Positions 34,216 through 42,513 of a stretch of 64,000 bases of DNA are shown here, piece after piece. Within the stretch, counting starts at the first letter, position 1, and every line of letters starts with the position of its first letter. The position numbers and the translations under genes are program-made. The notes beneath the pieces are model-generated. The model saw nothing but the letters and a program-made list of their open reading frames with translations, ran no database searches and was not told the DNA's origin. This DNA comes from Rubripirellula lacrimiformis. GTDB taxonomy: Bacteria; Planctomycetota; Planctomycetia; Pirellulales; Pirellulaceae. The DNA lies in the NCBI RefSeq assembly GCF_007741535.1, contig NZ_CP036525.1, positions 2,108,001 through 2,172,000 on the forward strand, given 5' to 3'.

Positions 34216-35064
34216 TTAGCCCAGGATTTCGCTTCGCAGGCGAGTCAGCAAATCGATGGCGCTGCCGATTTCGGCTTTCTGTCGCTCGGGATCCTGCGGG
34301 ATTTCGCGTTCGATCGTTAGCGGGCCTTCGTAGCCAATCTCTTTCAGCGTTTTCAAATACGCTTCCATGTTGACGTCACCTTCGCCAAGCGGCACTTCAC
34401 AGCCCCAGGTCTTGCCGGGCTGGTCGCTCCAGGTCCCGTCTTTGCAGTGGATGCTGCGGACGTGTTTGCCCACTTTACGCAGGGCTTCGATCGGTTCGCC
34501 CGTGCCGTACAGGATCATATTGGCCGGATCGAAATTGATCTTCAGGTTCGATCGATCGACGTGCTGGATGAATTCGAGCAGCCCGTCAGCGGTTTCCTGT
34601 CCGGTTTCCAGGTGCAGGTACTGGTCGTTGCTGGCCGCGTGATCGCACAGTTCTTGGGTGACTGCGACAATCCCGTCGTAACCGGATTCCGATGGGCCTT
34701 CGGGCACAAATCCCAGGTGCAGTGCGATCGCGTCACAGCCCAGGTGCTTCGAAAAGTCCGAGATGTCTTTCATCTCTTGCAGCCGGCTTTGCCGGGTTGC
34801 TTCGGGGACCAATCCAATGGTTTTGACAACCGTTGGGATGTCGGCATAGCTTTCGCCGTCGAAGCCACCAAAGACCGCAGTGCACTGAACATTCATGTCA
34901 GCCAATTGGCTGGCAAGAGCACGGGCAGAGTCGGCGGTTCGCTTGTCCGGATGCGGTGCGTGAAGCTGAATGGTCGGCAGCTTCAATTCCGAGATCACAT
35001 TCCAAGCGACCCCCAAGCCTGCGTCGACGGATGCAAATACTCCGATAGGCCATGATTCCATCAT
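34216..35064 (-). CDS. Sugar phosphate isomerase/epimerase (xylose-isomerase-like TIM barrel)
   Basis: This TIM-barrel protein of about 282 residues belongs to the AP-endonuclease-2-like sugar isomerase/epimerase family. Candidate metal and substrate positions are in AIALHLGFVP, LHLETGQE, NFDPANMILYG and RSIHCKDGTW, matching the family's Glu/Asp/His pattern. The substrate is unknown. Two adjacent ATGs at 35064 and 35061 follow an AGGAAGA; I use the first. The gene is 47 bp downstream of a co-directional SDR gene, and together they look like a short sugar-catabolic operon divergent from the DeoR regulator. Confidence 0.85.
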   Translation of the reverse strand: MMESWPIGVFASVDAGLGVAWNVISELKLPTIQLHAPHPDKRTADSARALASQLADMNVQCTAVFGGFDGESYADIPTVVKTIGLVPEATRQSRLQEMKDISDFSKHLGCDAIALHLGFVPEGPSESGYDGIVAVTQELCDHAASNDQYLHLETGQETADGLLEFIQHVDRSNLKINFDPANMILYGTGEPIEALRKVGKHVRSIHCKDGTWSDQPGKTWGCEVPLGEGDVNMEAYLKTLKEIGYEGPLTIEREIPQDPERQKAEIGSAIDLLTRLRSEILG

Positions 35065-35111
35065 TCTTCCTCGATTGTAGGTGGGCTGTGTGTAGGTGGG
35101 CTGTGCAGGAT

Positions 35112-35909
35112 TCAGTTGGTTCCAGCTGGCTTTTCCTTCGTCCGGTACATCTCGCGCCACGGCAGTTGGATTCCGCCGTCGATCGTTAGCGTGCTGCCGG
35201 TGATGTACTGGCTTTTCGGATCACAAAGGAAGACGACACCGTAGCCGATTTCGTCGGGAGCCCCCAATCGGCCCATCGGCAGTTTTTCGCCTTCGCGTTG
35301 CAGTGTTTCTTCCGAGAAAAATTTGCGTTCGCCCGGCGTGTCCGTCCAGCCCGGGTGAATGATGTTGACGCGAATGCCATGGTGGGCCAATTCGCAGGCC
35401 GCGGTACGCGCCATTTGATCATTGGCTGCTTTGGCCATGTTGTAGGCCATCGCACCGGGGATTGCCATGTGCGCGTGGGGGCTGCTGATGACAACGATGT
35501 TGCCGCCACCCGCTTCGATTAACTTCTGTGCACCCGACCGGACCAGGTAGAACGCCCCCCACATGCTGATGTCGATGGTCTTGCGGAATTCGTCCAAGTC
35601 CGATTCCAGCATTAGGTGACGATCGCTGTAAGCCGCGTTGCTGATCACGATGTCCAAGCCGCCCATCTTGGCCGCGGATTCGTCAACCAATCGCTCGACT
35701 TCGGATTGAATCGCTAGATCCGCTTGGATCGCGTGCGCTTTCCCACCGGCAGCTTTGCACAGTTCAACCACCTCGTTGGCTTCCTCGGGATGGCTGCGAT
35801 AATTGATGATCACCTCTGCCCCGGCGGTGGCCAGCTGGATCGCGATACCGCGCCCAATGCCGCGAGACGATCCCGAGACAATCGCTCGTTTTCCATTCAA
35901 ATCGGTCAT
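35112..35909 (-). CDS. Short-chain dehydrogenase/reductase (SDR)
   Basis: This classical SDR of 265 residues has the GSSRGIGRG cofactor loop (13-21), NAAYS after the fourth strand, and the catalytic Ser142/143, Tyr156 and Lys160 (AYNMAK). An Arg-containing stretch (NYRSH) after strand 2 hints at NADP preference. It resembles sugar or polyol dehydrogenases and 3-oxoacyl reductases; the neighbouring isomerase/epimerase favours a sugar substrate, which is inference. Its promoter lies in the 154-bp gap shared with the divergent DeoR-type gene. Confidence 0.88.
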   Translation of the reverse strand: MTDLNGKRAIVSGSSRGIGRGIAIQLATAGAEVIINYRSHPEEANEVVELCKAAGGKAHAIQADLAIQSEVERLVDESAAKMGGLDIVISNAAYSDRHLMLESDLDEFRKTIDISMWGAFYLVRSGAQKLIEAGGGNIVVISSPHAHMAIPGAMAYNMAKAANDQMARTAACELAHHGIRVNIIHPGWTDTPGERKFFSEETLQREGEKLPMGRLGAPDEIGYGVVFLCDPKSQYITGSTLTIDGGIQLPWREMYRTKEKPAGTN

Positions 35910-36022
35910 ATCAATGTCGTAGTGGCTGGGGGACGAATCAGGTGTCGAAGTGCTCGGAAACAGCCTAACGGCCGATCGCGTTAGGGTCGATATCCCCGCG
36001 ACAAATGAAAATGTTGCGAATA

Positions 36023-36060
36023 TTCTGTCAAAACACCTTCTGGGTGATTGTTTTCTGTCA
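36023..36060. promoter_or_regulatory. Direct TTCTGTCA repeats between SDR and DeoR genes
   Basis: TTCTGTCA occurs at 36023-36030 and again at 36053-36060, spaced 30 bp (close to three helical turns), immediately before the DeoR start at 36064. Between them, AAAACACC and GGTGATTGTTTT form an imperfect dyad. This is a possible operator for autoregulation. Confidence 0.35.
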
Positions 36061-36063
36061 TCG

Positions 36064-36933
36064 ATGAGAGAAAACTATCGCTGTGTGAAGATGGCTGTTC
36101 TAGGTGGCCTTGGATGGAGATCGTGGGTGCGAAGCCAACCCATTAGCGCAAAGCGACGCGACCGACTTCGTGACCTGGTTCAGGCTCGCGGGTTTGCGTC
36201 GTTGGGCGAATTGGCGGCTTCTTTGGAAGTCAGCGAGTCCACGATTCGGCGTGATTTGGAACAGCTGGAAAAGGATGGCCATGCACGGCGTACCCACGGC
36301 GGCGCGTTTTGGACGGGGGATCCGGACACGATGGAGGTCTTCCAGACCCGTCGCGACGATTCCTGGCCGGCCAAGGTCGCGATCGGCGTCGCGGCATCGT
36401 CGATGATCGAAGACCACGACACCATTTTGTTGGATGGAGGCAGTACGACCTACGAATTGGCACGCCACTTGGTCCAGCGACCTCTGCAAGTGGTGACCAA
36501 CAGCCTGCCGGTGGCTCACCTTTTATCGGCCAGCGAATCGATCGACTTGGTCATGATCGGCGGCTGTGTGCGAGGGCGAACGGCGGTGACGATTGGGCCG
36601 ATGGCCGACACGATGCTGCGAAGCATCAACGTCGGCAAAGCGTTTTTGTCGGTCGCTGGAATCACCGAGCGAGGGTTTTTCAACAGCAACATGATGTTGG
36701 TGGAAAGCGAAAAAGTGATGATCGAGGCGGCTGACCGGACGATCGTGGTCGCCGACAGCAGCAAGTTCGGAAAAGTCAGTCTAAGCCGACTGTGCGGATT
36801 GCAGGACGTGGACACGGTGGTCACGGACGCCGGACTGCAAAGCGAATGGAAACAGCATCTGGAAATGGCAGACGTCGAACTAGTCTTGGCGTCTAAGAGC
36901 GAACACAAATCAACTCACCTAAAAACATCGTGA
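36064..36933 (+). CDS. DeoR-family regulator of the microcompartment locus
   Basis: This protein of about 289 residues has an N-terminal DeoR helix-turn-helix (KRRDRLRDLVQARG, then VSESTIRRDLEQLEKDGHARR, HGGA) and a C-terminal sugar-phosphate-sensing domain with ILLDGGSTTYELARHL and ADSSKFGKVSLSRL. It is the only regulator in front of the BMC operon. It probably represses the operon until a sugar phosphate (for example rhamnulose- or fuculose-phosphate) binds; this is inferred from family and position. Start choice is uncertain: ATG 36064 or ATG 36091. The stop codon lies inside a CGTGATCACG palindrome. Confidence 0.88.
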   Translation: MRENYRCVKMAVLGGLGWRSWVRSQPISAKRRDRLRDLVQARGFASLGELAASLEVSESTIRRDLEQLEKDGHARRTHGGAFWTGDPDTMEVFQTRRDDSWPAKVAIGVAASSMIEDHDTILLDGGSTTYELARHLVQRPLQVVTNSLPVAHLLSASESIDLVMIGGCVRGRTAVTIGPMADTMLRSINVGKAFLSVAGITERGFFNSNMMLVESEKVMIEAADRTIVVADSSKFGKVSLSRLCGLQDVDTVVTDAGLQSEWKQHLEMADVELVLASKSEHKSTHLKTS

Positions 36934-37012
36934 TCACGCGACCCGAGGTCCTTCCAACGGGCGCTCGGGCCGCATCACCACTGTGGTCACACCCTGAATA
37001 TCGTGATCCCGC
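36929..37012. promoter_or_regulatory. Candidate operators in front of the BMC operon
   Basis: Three symmetric or repeated elements fill the gap before pduL. They are a 10-bp palindrome CGTGATCACG at 36929-36938, an ACCAC-T-GTGGT dyad at 36977-36987, and ATCGTGATCCCGC at 37000-37012, which repeats the left part of the first palindrome. They are plausible binding sites for the DeoR protein. No clear -35/-10 pair stands out. Confidence 0.4.
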
Positions 37013-37041
37013 ATTCCATGCAAACGAGCTAATTCACCCCT

Positions 37042-37776
37042 ATGAATTCATCCATCATTGATCGAAGCGTGATTGAACAGTTGGTTCGTGGCGCTCTGCG
37101 CCAAACGGGCAGTTCGTCTTCGGCACCCGCGACCGCGGCTGCGGCCCGGGTCGCCAATCCGGCCGGTTGGGTCGACGGAAAACCGAATTTGCGAGTCAGC
37201 ATTTCGGCCCGTCACTGCCACCTAACCGATGAACACGTCGAGACGTTGTTTGGCCCCGGCGCCGTGCTGGTTCCCGAAAAAGACCTGTATCAGGATGGGT
37301 TCTATGCGGCCCAGCAGACCGTCATGGTCGTGGGCCCACGCCGCCGAATGTTGGGCAGCGTCCGCGTGCTAGGTCCGACCCGTCCCTTCAGCCAGGTTGA
37401 ACTGGCGCTGACCGATTCGATTTCGCTGGGCATCGACGCACCGGTTCGCCACAGCGGCCAGATCGACGGCACGCCCGGATGCGTGTTGGTGGGGCCGGTT
37501 GGCAGCGTCCAACTGGACCAAGGCGTCATTCGCGCCGCCCGACACGTGCACATGAACCTGTCCGACTGCGATTACTATGACGTCAAAAACGGCGACATGA
37601 TGCAGTTGAAAATCACCAGTCCCGATTGCAGCGTCAGTTTTGAAGACGTGCTGGTCCGTGCCGACAAGGCCGCCAAGTTAGAGGTCCACATCGACACGGA
37701 CGAAGGCAACGCATGCAATCTGGATGCGGCGACTGAGGTTGTGCTGAAGAAGAGCGGCTGCGGCTGCCAAAAATAA
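37042..37776 (+). CDS. pduL: Microcompartment phosphate acyltransferase
   Basis: PduL converts an acyl-CoA (here probably lactyl-CoA) to acyl-phosphate inside the microcompartment, recycling CoA. The 244-residue protein starts with an amphipathic helix (SIIDRSVIEQLVRGALRQT) and an Ala/Ser-rich linker, the layout of an encapsulation peptide. The two PduL repeats follow, with zinc-binding motifs ISARHCHL and ARHVHMNL and the RVLGPTRPFSQVEL core. The Cys-rich tail (GCGCQK) is unusual. It heads the BMC operon and is followed by two hexamer shell genes. Confidence 0.93.
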   Translation: MNSSIIDRSVIEQLVRGALRQTGSSSSAPATAAAARVANPAGWVDGKPNLRVSISARHCHLTDEHVETLFGPGAVLVPEKDLYQDGFYAAQQTVMVVGPRRRMLGSVRVLGPTRPFSQVELALTDSISLGIDAPVRHSGQIDGTPGCVLVGPVGSVQLDQGVIRAARHVHMNLSDCDYYDVKNGDMMQLKITSPDCSVSFEDVLVRADKAAKLEVHIDTDEGNACNLDAATEVVLKKSGCGCQK

Positions 37777-37860
37777 ACGACGTCAGTGCTGGAACATCAT
37801 CTAGCACTGAAAACCAATACCAAACTCCTACTTTCCCTCCTTTTCAAAGGTAGTTTTACG

Positions 37861-38154
37861 ATGGCAAAAGTTAGCGAAGCGCTCGGCATGATCGAGACCA
37901 AGGGATTCATTTCCTTGGTGGAAGCATGCGATGCGATGATGAAGGCAGCAAACGTTCAATTCATGGGCTGGGACAAGGTCGGCAGCGGCCTGTGCAGCGC
38001 ATTCGTCACCGGCGATGTGGCCGCGGTCAAAGCCGCCACCGACGCTGGTGCTGCCGCAGCAGGACGCGTGGGTGAAGTCGTCAGCGTGCAAGTGATTCCT
38101 CGACCGCACGAAGACATCGCCAAGATCCTGAAGACCCCACCAGCCAAGAAGTAA
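37861..38154 (+). CDS. BMC-H hexameric shell protein (first)
   Basis: This 97-residue protein is a single Pf00936-type BMC domain that forms hexameric tiles of the shell facets. [20 protein letters not shown] is the typical opening helix-strand, [19 protein letters not shown] the pore-flanking region, and VIPRPHEDI the closing motif. ATG 37861 follows a short leader; an upstream in-frame start gives unrelated residues. A short Lys/Pro tail (LKTPPAKK) distinguishes it from the next shell protein. Confidence 0.95.
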   Translation: MAKVSEALGMIETKGFISLVEACDAMMKAANVQFMGWDKVGSGLCSAFVTGDVAAVKAATDAGAAAAGRVGEVVSVQVIPRPHEDIAKILKTPPAKK

Positions 38155-38219
38155 TTCGGCTTCGAATGCTTTCTTTGACGACCTATCCAACACAAATACC
38201 ACTTTGAAGTAGCTCTCTT

Positions 38220-38489
38220 ATGAACGATGCAATCGGGTTGATCGAAACCAAAGGCTTGTTGCCCCTGATCGAAGCCACCGACGCCATGGCGAAGGCCGCA
38301 AACGTCCAAATCGTAAAACGAGTCGACATTGGCGGCGCGTATGTTACGACCGTCGTCAGCGGTGACGTCGGCAGCGTCCGCGCAGCAGTCGAAGCCGGTG
38401 CAGCAGCAGCTGCCCAAGTCGGCGAATTGGTCGGCAGCCACATCATCGCTCGGCCTGCCGAAGGTCTTGCTGCCGCGTTGTTGTCCTAA
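38220..38489 (+). CDS. BMC-H hexameric shell protein (second)
   Basis: This 89-residue single BMC domain begins directly with AIGLIETKGLLPLIEATDAM and ends HIIARPAEGLAAALLS. It lacks the Lys-rich tail of the preceding paralogue, so the two hexamers probably have different pore or edge properties. It lies 65 bp downstream of the first BMC-H gene in the same operon. Confidence 0.95.
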   Translation: MNDAIGLIETKGLLPLIEATDAMAKAANVQIVKRVDIGGAYVTTVVSGDVGSVRAAVEAGAAAAAQVGELVGSHIIARPAEGLAAALLS

Positions 38490-38622
38490 ACCTCCAACGC
38501 AGCCTTAGGCAGTCGCGACACGTCGTTTGCGCTGTGTCAGTCGTTTGGCCGGGCTAGGAGCCCGTGTCGTACTGTGCATGTTTCCCAACCCCTTTTTCAG
38601 ACTCCCCTGGACGGAATAACCA

Positions 38623-39810
38623 GTGCTAGTTCTTGTAGCGAATCTAGGATCGACCAGCTTCAAGTATCGATTATTCGATATGGCCGACGAACGTTGTTTG
38701 GCGCGAGGTGCGGTGGACCGCATCGGTGATGCGCAAAGCGAATGTTCTGTTGAAATCGGTGATTGGAAAGAAACACGTACCATGCCGGTGCCGGATCACG
38801 GTGTGGCAGTGGCGGCGTGTTTGGAACAATTGACGGACCCTGAACATGGCGCACTGAAAGATGCATCGGAGGTTGCCGCGATTGGATTCAAGGCAGTTCA
38901 CGGTGGTCGGTTGTCAGGTGTGTTTGTGGTCGACGACGAAGTGCTAGATGCGATGGCAGAGATGAACGCGGCTGCGCCCGCGCACAATCCGCCTTACATC
39001 GCGGCGATGAAGTTGTTGCGAGATCGGTTCCCCAACCTGCCGTTGGTGGCCGCCTTCGAAACCGACTTTCATCGCACCATTCCGGCAGCTCGTCGTGAAT
39101 ATGCGATCCCACGGGATTGGGCGGACCAGTTCCATATCCGGCGTTACGGATTCCACGGTGCCAGCCATCGGTTCATTGCCGGTCGGGTGGCTCAGTTGCT
39201 TGGTCGTAGCGATGCACGCGTGATTTCGTGTCACTTGGGCGGCAGCAGTTCGTTGACCGCGATCCAAAACGGAAACAGCGTGATGACGACCATGGGCATG
39301 ACCCCGCAGACGGGAGTGCCTCAGAACAACCGGGTCGGCGACTTCGACCCATTTGCGTTGCCATTGATCATCCAGCGAACCGGCATGACGTTGGACGAAG
39401 TGCTCACCCGCTTGGCCAGCCAAGGTGGTCTGCTGGGGCTTAGCGACAACAGTGGCGACATGCGAGATCTGGAAACGGCTGCCGCGGCCGGTGACCAGAA
39501 ATCTCAGTTGGCACTGGACGTCTTTGTTGAAGAGGTTCGTCGTCACATGGGCGGCATGATCGTTGCCATGGGCGGCGTTGACGCGATCGTGTTTACCGGT
39601 GGCATCGGCGAGAAAGGAAAAGAGGTTCGGGCGGCGATCTGCGCGAATCTGGAACAGCTTGGCGTTGTGGTGGACCGCGCTGCCAACGAAGCCATTGATG
39701 GCGAAGGGAACTTTCATGACAGCGACAGTCGTACGCAGTTGTGGGTGATCCCGACCAACGAAGAAGTGATCGTGGCCCGGCAAACTGTCGAGCGGTTGCA
39801 AACCTCTTAA
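38623..39810 (+). CDS. ackA: Acetate-kinase-family acyl kinase of the microcompartment
   Basis: This 395-residue protein should transfer phosphate from an acyl-phosphate (probably lactyl-phosphate made by PduL) to ADP. The ASKHA fold is clear: NLGSTSFK at residue 7, RYGFHGASH, CHLGGSSS, FTGGIGEKG and IPTNEE. Compared by eye with Methanosarcina thermophila AckA, His121, His178, His204 and Arg237 are kept. However, Lys90 replaces Arg91, Glu146 replaces the catalytic Asp148, and Gly207 replaces Asn211. The start is GTG at 38623. The substitutions suggest an altered substrate or weakened activity; lactyl-phosphate specificity is inference from the operon. Confidence 0.85.
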   Translation: MLVLVANLGSTSFKYRLFDMADERCLARGAVDRIGDAQSECSVEIGDWKETRTMPVPDHGVAVAACLEQLTDPEHGALKDASEVAAIGFKAVHGGRLSGVFVVDDEVLDAMAEMNAAAPAHNPPYIAAMKLLRDRFPNLPLVAAFETDFHRTIPAARREYAIPRDWADQFHIRRYGFHGASHRFIAGRVAQLLGRSDARVISCHLGGSSSLTAIQNGNSVMTTMGMTPQTGVPQNNRVGDFDPFALPLIIQRTGMTLDEVLTRLASQGGLLGLSDNSGDMRDLETAAAAGDQKSQLALDVFVEEVRRHMGGMIVAMGGVDAIVFTGGIGEKGKEVRAAICANLEQLGVVVDRAANEAIDGEGNFHDSDSRTQLWVIPTNEEVIVARQTVERLQTS

Positions 39811-39845
39811 GTCCAACGGTGAGTGCCGAAAGGCCTTTTTGAAAC

Positions 39846-40160
39846 ATGTTCATCGCACGCGTTACCGGATCGGTCGTTGCCACCCAAAAAGTGGGGTCAA
39901 TGACCGGTCACAAACTGTTGGTGGTCGAACCGTATCGATTGGAAGAGAAGAAGCGAGGTTCGCTGGTCCCGACCGGGCGAACGTTCATCGCCGTCGATCC
40001 CCTCGGCAGCGGCGAAGGCGACTATGTGCTGATTTGCCAAGGCAGCAGTGCTCGGTTGACACCGGAGACAAAAGATCTGCCGATCGACGCGGTTGTCATC
40101 GGTCTGGTCGACAGCGTTCACATTGAAAAGACAAACGTTTATTCCCGAAACGATAGCTAG
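39846..40160 (+). CDS. BMC-P pentameric shell protein (first; EutN/CcmL family)
   Basis: This 104-residue vertex protein has the EutN/CcmL pattern: it opens MFIARVTGSVVATQKVGSM, continues LLVVEPYRLEE, and has AVDPLGSGEGDYVLICQGSSAR and VIGLVDSVHI. Pentamers cap the vertices of the shell. It is the longest of the three BMC-P proteins here and lies 2 bp before pduP. Confidence 0.94.
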   Translation: MFIARVTGSVVATQKVGSMTGHKLLVVEPYRLEEKKRGSLVPTGRTFIAVDPLGSGEGDYVLICQGSSARLTPETKDLPIDAVVIGLVDSVHIEKTNVYSRNDS

Positions 40161-40162
40161 AC

Positions 40163-41584
40163 ATGCAATTTGACGAAAACACGATCCGCAGCGTTGTCGC
40201 CCAAGTCTTGGCCGAAGTCGGTCCTCTGCCATCCGCCCAGCCTGGTGCATCAGCCGGTGGCAAGCACGGCATCTTTTACGACGCTGACTCTGCCGTCGCT
40301 GCTGCTCGCGCAGCCTTCGAACAGTTTCGCACGCGGCCCTTGGCGACTCGCAAGCAAGTGATCGACATCATTCGCAAGATCGCCATCGAGAACAGCGAAG
40401 AACTTGGTTTGATGGAGATGAATGAAACCAAGATCGGTCGACCCGAGCACAAGATTGAAAAGCTGCGAGCGCTCGGCGAGATGTCGCCAGGAGTCGAGTT
40501 TTTGGAAACCAAGTGCTACAGCGGTGACCACGGTCTAGCCGTTATCGAACGGGCTCCCTTTGGCGTCATCGGTGCAATCACGCCTGTGACGCACAGTTTG
40601 CCGACGATCACTGGCAACGCGGTCAGCATGTTGGCCGGTGGGAATACCGTTGTTGTGAACCCACACCCATCGGGCAAATTGGTCGCTGCCGAAGGGGTGC
40701 GACGGTACAACGAAGAAATCTCGCGACAAATCGGTATCGACAATCTGATCTGCGTGATCGCTGAACCGACTTTGGAAAGTGCCGAAGCGTTGTTCAAAAA
40801 CCGCGATGTCTCGCTGATCTGTGTGACCGGTGGGCCTGCGGTTGCACGTGCGGCGCTGAACAGTGGCAAGCGAGCCATCGTTGCCGGTCCAGGCAATCCG
40901 CCTGTGGTGGTCGACGAAACGGCCGACTTGGACAACGCCGCTCGCTGCATCATCCAAGGTGCTGCCTACGACAACAATTTGCTTTGCATCGCGGAAAAGG
41001 AAGTGTTTGTTGTCGAAAGTGTTTTCGACGAAATGATGGCTGCTATGCGACGCGCCGGCGCCGTCCAGTTGGATGCCGGTCAGATCGCAAAGCTGACAAG
41101 CAAAGCCATCGTCAAGGTGGGCGACGACCAACACGACGCAGCCTGCAAGGACTTTATCGGCCAAGACGCATCGGTCCTTGCTGCGGCAGCCGGTGTCACC
41201 GTTCCCGAGGGAACCGAGTTGGTGTTTGGCGAAACCGATGAACATCACCCGTTTGTCACCGTCGAACAGATGATGCCGTTCGTTCCATTTGTCCGTGCAC
41301 GATGCGTTGACCACGCCATTTCGCTGGCCAAAGAATACGAGCATGGGTTCCGTCACACTGCCATCATTCACTCTCGTAACGTTCACAATATGACCAAAAT
41401 GGGTCGTGAATTGGACACGACGCTGTATGTCAAGAATGGACCTTGCATGGCATCGCTCGGTTTGGGCGGCGAAGGGTACATCTCGTTCTCGATCGCGGGT
41501 CCAACCGGCGAAGGCGTGACAACACCCAACACGTTCACCCGCGAACGTCGCTGCAGCATGATCGATGAACTGCGAGTGGTTTGA
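40163..41584 (+). CDS. pduP: CoA-acylating aldehyde dehydrogenase (PduP-type)
   Basis: This 473-residue enzyme oxidises an aldehyde (lactaldehyde in this type of locus) with NAD+ and CoA to the acyl-CoA inside the shell. The N-terminal helix (DENTIRSVVAQVLAEVG) with a Pro/Ala/Gly linker is an encapsulation peptide. The ALDH fold follows from about residue 38, with VIGAITPVTH, VVNPHPSGK, the VTGG loop and catalytic Cys275 in DNNLLCIAEKEV. The lack of the usual ALDH general-base Glu fits CoA-acylating members. Gaps to the flanking shell genes are 2-3 bp, so translation is tightly linked. Confidence 0.94.
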   Translation: MQFDENTIRSVVAQVLAEVGPLPSAQPGASAGGKHGIFYDADSAVAAARAAFEQFRTRPLATRKQVIDIIRKIAIENSEELGLMEMNETKIGRPEHKIEKLRALGEMSPGVEFLETKCYSGDHGLAVIERAPFGVIGAITPVTHSLPTITGNAVSMLAGGNTVVVNPHPSGKLVAAEGVRRYNEEISRQIGIDNLICVIAEPTLESAEALFKNRDVSLICVTGGPAVARAALNSGKRAIVAGPGNPPVVVDETADLDNAARCIIQGAAYDNNLLCIAEKEVFVVESVFDEMMAAMRRAGAVQLDAGQIAKLTSKAIVKVGDDQHDAACKDFIGQDASVLAAAAGVTVPEGTELVFGETDEHHPFVTVEQMMPFVPFVRARCVDHAISLAKEYEHGFRHTAIIHSRNVHNMTKMGRELDTTLYVKNGPCMASLGLGGEGYISFSIAGPTGEGVTTPNTFTRERRCSMIDELRVV

Positions 41585-41587
41585 TCC

Positions 41588-41842
41588 ATGCAAACCGCCC
41601 GTGTACTCGGTTCGACTCGCGCCACCGTCAAAGATAAAAGCCTTGGCGGCGTTCGCTTGGTGATTGTCCAACCGTTGCTATTGAATGATTCGCCCGACGG
41701 ACCACCGTTGATTGCGGTAGATGGGTTGGGTTGCCGACGCGGCGACCAAGTGATGTTGACCAGTGACGGCACACTGGCACGCGAGATTACACAAAACGAA
41801 AATACTCCGGCGCGTTGGAGCGTCGCAGGCATACTGGACTGA
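41588..41842 (+). CDS. BMC-P pentameric shell protein (second)
   Basis: This 84-residue EutN/CcmL-type vertex protein opens MQTARVLGSTRATVKDKSL, continues LVIVQPLLLNDSPDG, and has AVDGLGCRRGDQVMLTSDG and ARWSVAGILD. It is shorter than the first BMC-P, lacking the extension after the last strand. It lies 3 bp after pduP and 5 bp before the unassigned cargo-like gene. Confidence 0.93.
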   Translation: MQTARVLGSTRATVKDKSLGGVRLVIVQPLLLNDSPDGPPLIAVDGLGCRRGDQVMLTSDGTLAREITQNENTPARWSVAGILD

Positions 41843-41847
41843 TTCGA

Positions 41848-42513
41848 ATGCCCAACGGCAAAACCACAGCGACGACCGACTCCGCCTGGGTTTCCCAGAT
41901 CGCGGCTGAGGTGGTTGCGCGGTTGCGGGCGACCGGATCGGAAACCAGCCGGGCAATCCATGCTGGTTCGATCATTGCAGATTCCGCCGGTCCGTCGGGA
42001 TCCGTCGGATCAGACTCCGATGTCCCACAAAGTGCTTTGCTGAAGGTCATCGATACCACGGTGATTGCAAGCACGGCGGCCGGCACGGTTTTGGATGTAT
42101 CCGCCCAAGCGGTGATCACACCGGCGGCGAAAGACGATGCCAAGCAAAAGAACATCACGATTTCGAGGTTGGCAAAGTGCGCACCGCCCCAACCGGTTTC
42201 GGATCCGTCGCTGACCGCCGGCATTGTTGATGTGGATACAGATCGTGGCCGATCGGTCGCCGACCAGTTGGCACGCCGAGGCATCCGGTCGATCGGTGTC
42301 GGCATCGTCCTCAGCGATACTCCCGCGCTTGATCTGGTGGGCCAATTTGCGAAAGGATCCCGAGCGGCGATGGCGGGATCGATCGAAGAAATTCGGCGGT
42401 TCGGCAGCGAGGTCGATCCCGATGTCTGGGTGCTGGACATGAAACGCATGAATTTGGTGACGGCCATCAATGCCATCGCAATCATCGCACGAACCAACGG
42501 AGCCAGATCATGA
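41848..42513 (+). CDS. Unassigned microcompartment protein with cargo-like helix and RpiB-like domain
   Basis: This 221-residue protein has no function I can name. Residues 12-28 (SAWVSQIAAEVVARLRA) form an amphipathic helix like the encapsulation peptides of PduL, PduP and the aldolase, followed by a Ser/Gly-rich linker (29-60). A VITPAAKD motif (89-96) resembles a segment found in several BMC accessory proteins. Residues about 124-215 look like a degenerate RpiB/LacA fold: VDVDTDRG aligns with the GSDHRG opening of RpiB, and GSRAAMAGSIEEI with its GVRAASCYDEV, but the catalytic CGTGIG loop is not preserved. It ends in a 4-bp overlap with the next BMC-P gene. Confidence 0.8.
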   Translation: MPNGKTTATTDSAWVSQIAAEVVARLRATGSETSRAIHAGSIIADSAGPSGSVGSDSDVPQSALLKVIDTTVIASTAAGTVLDVSAQAVITPAAKDDAKQKNITISRLAKCAPPQPVSDPSLTAGIVDVDTDRGRSVADQLARRGIRSIGVGIVLSDTPALDLVGQFAKGSRAAMAGSIEEIRRFGSEVDPDVWVLDMKRMNLVTAINAIAIIARTNGARS

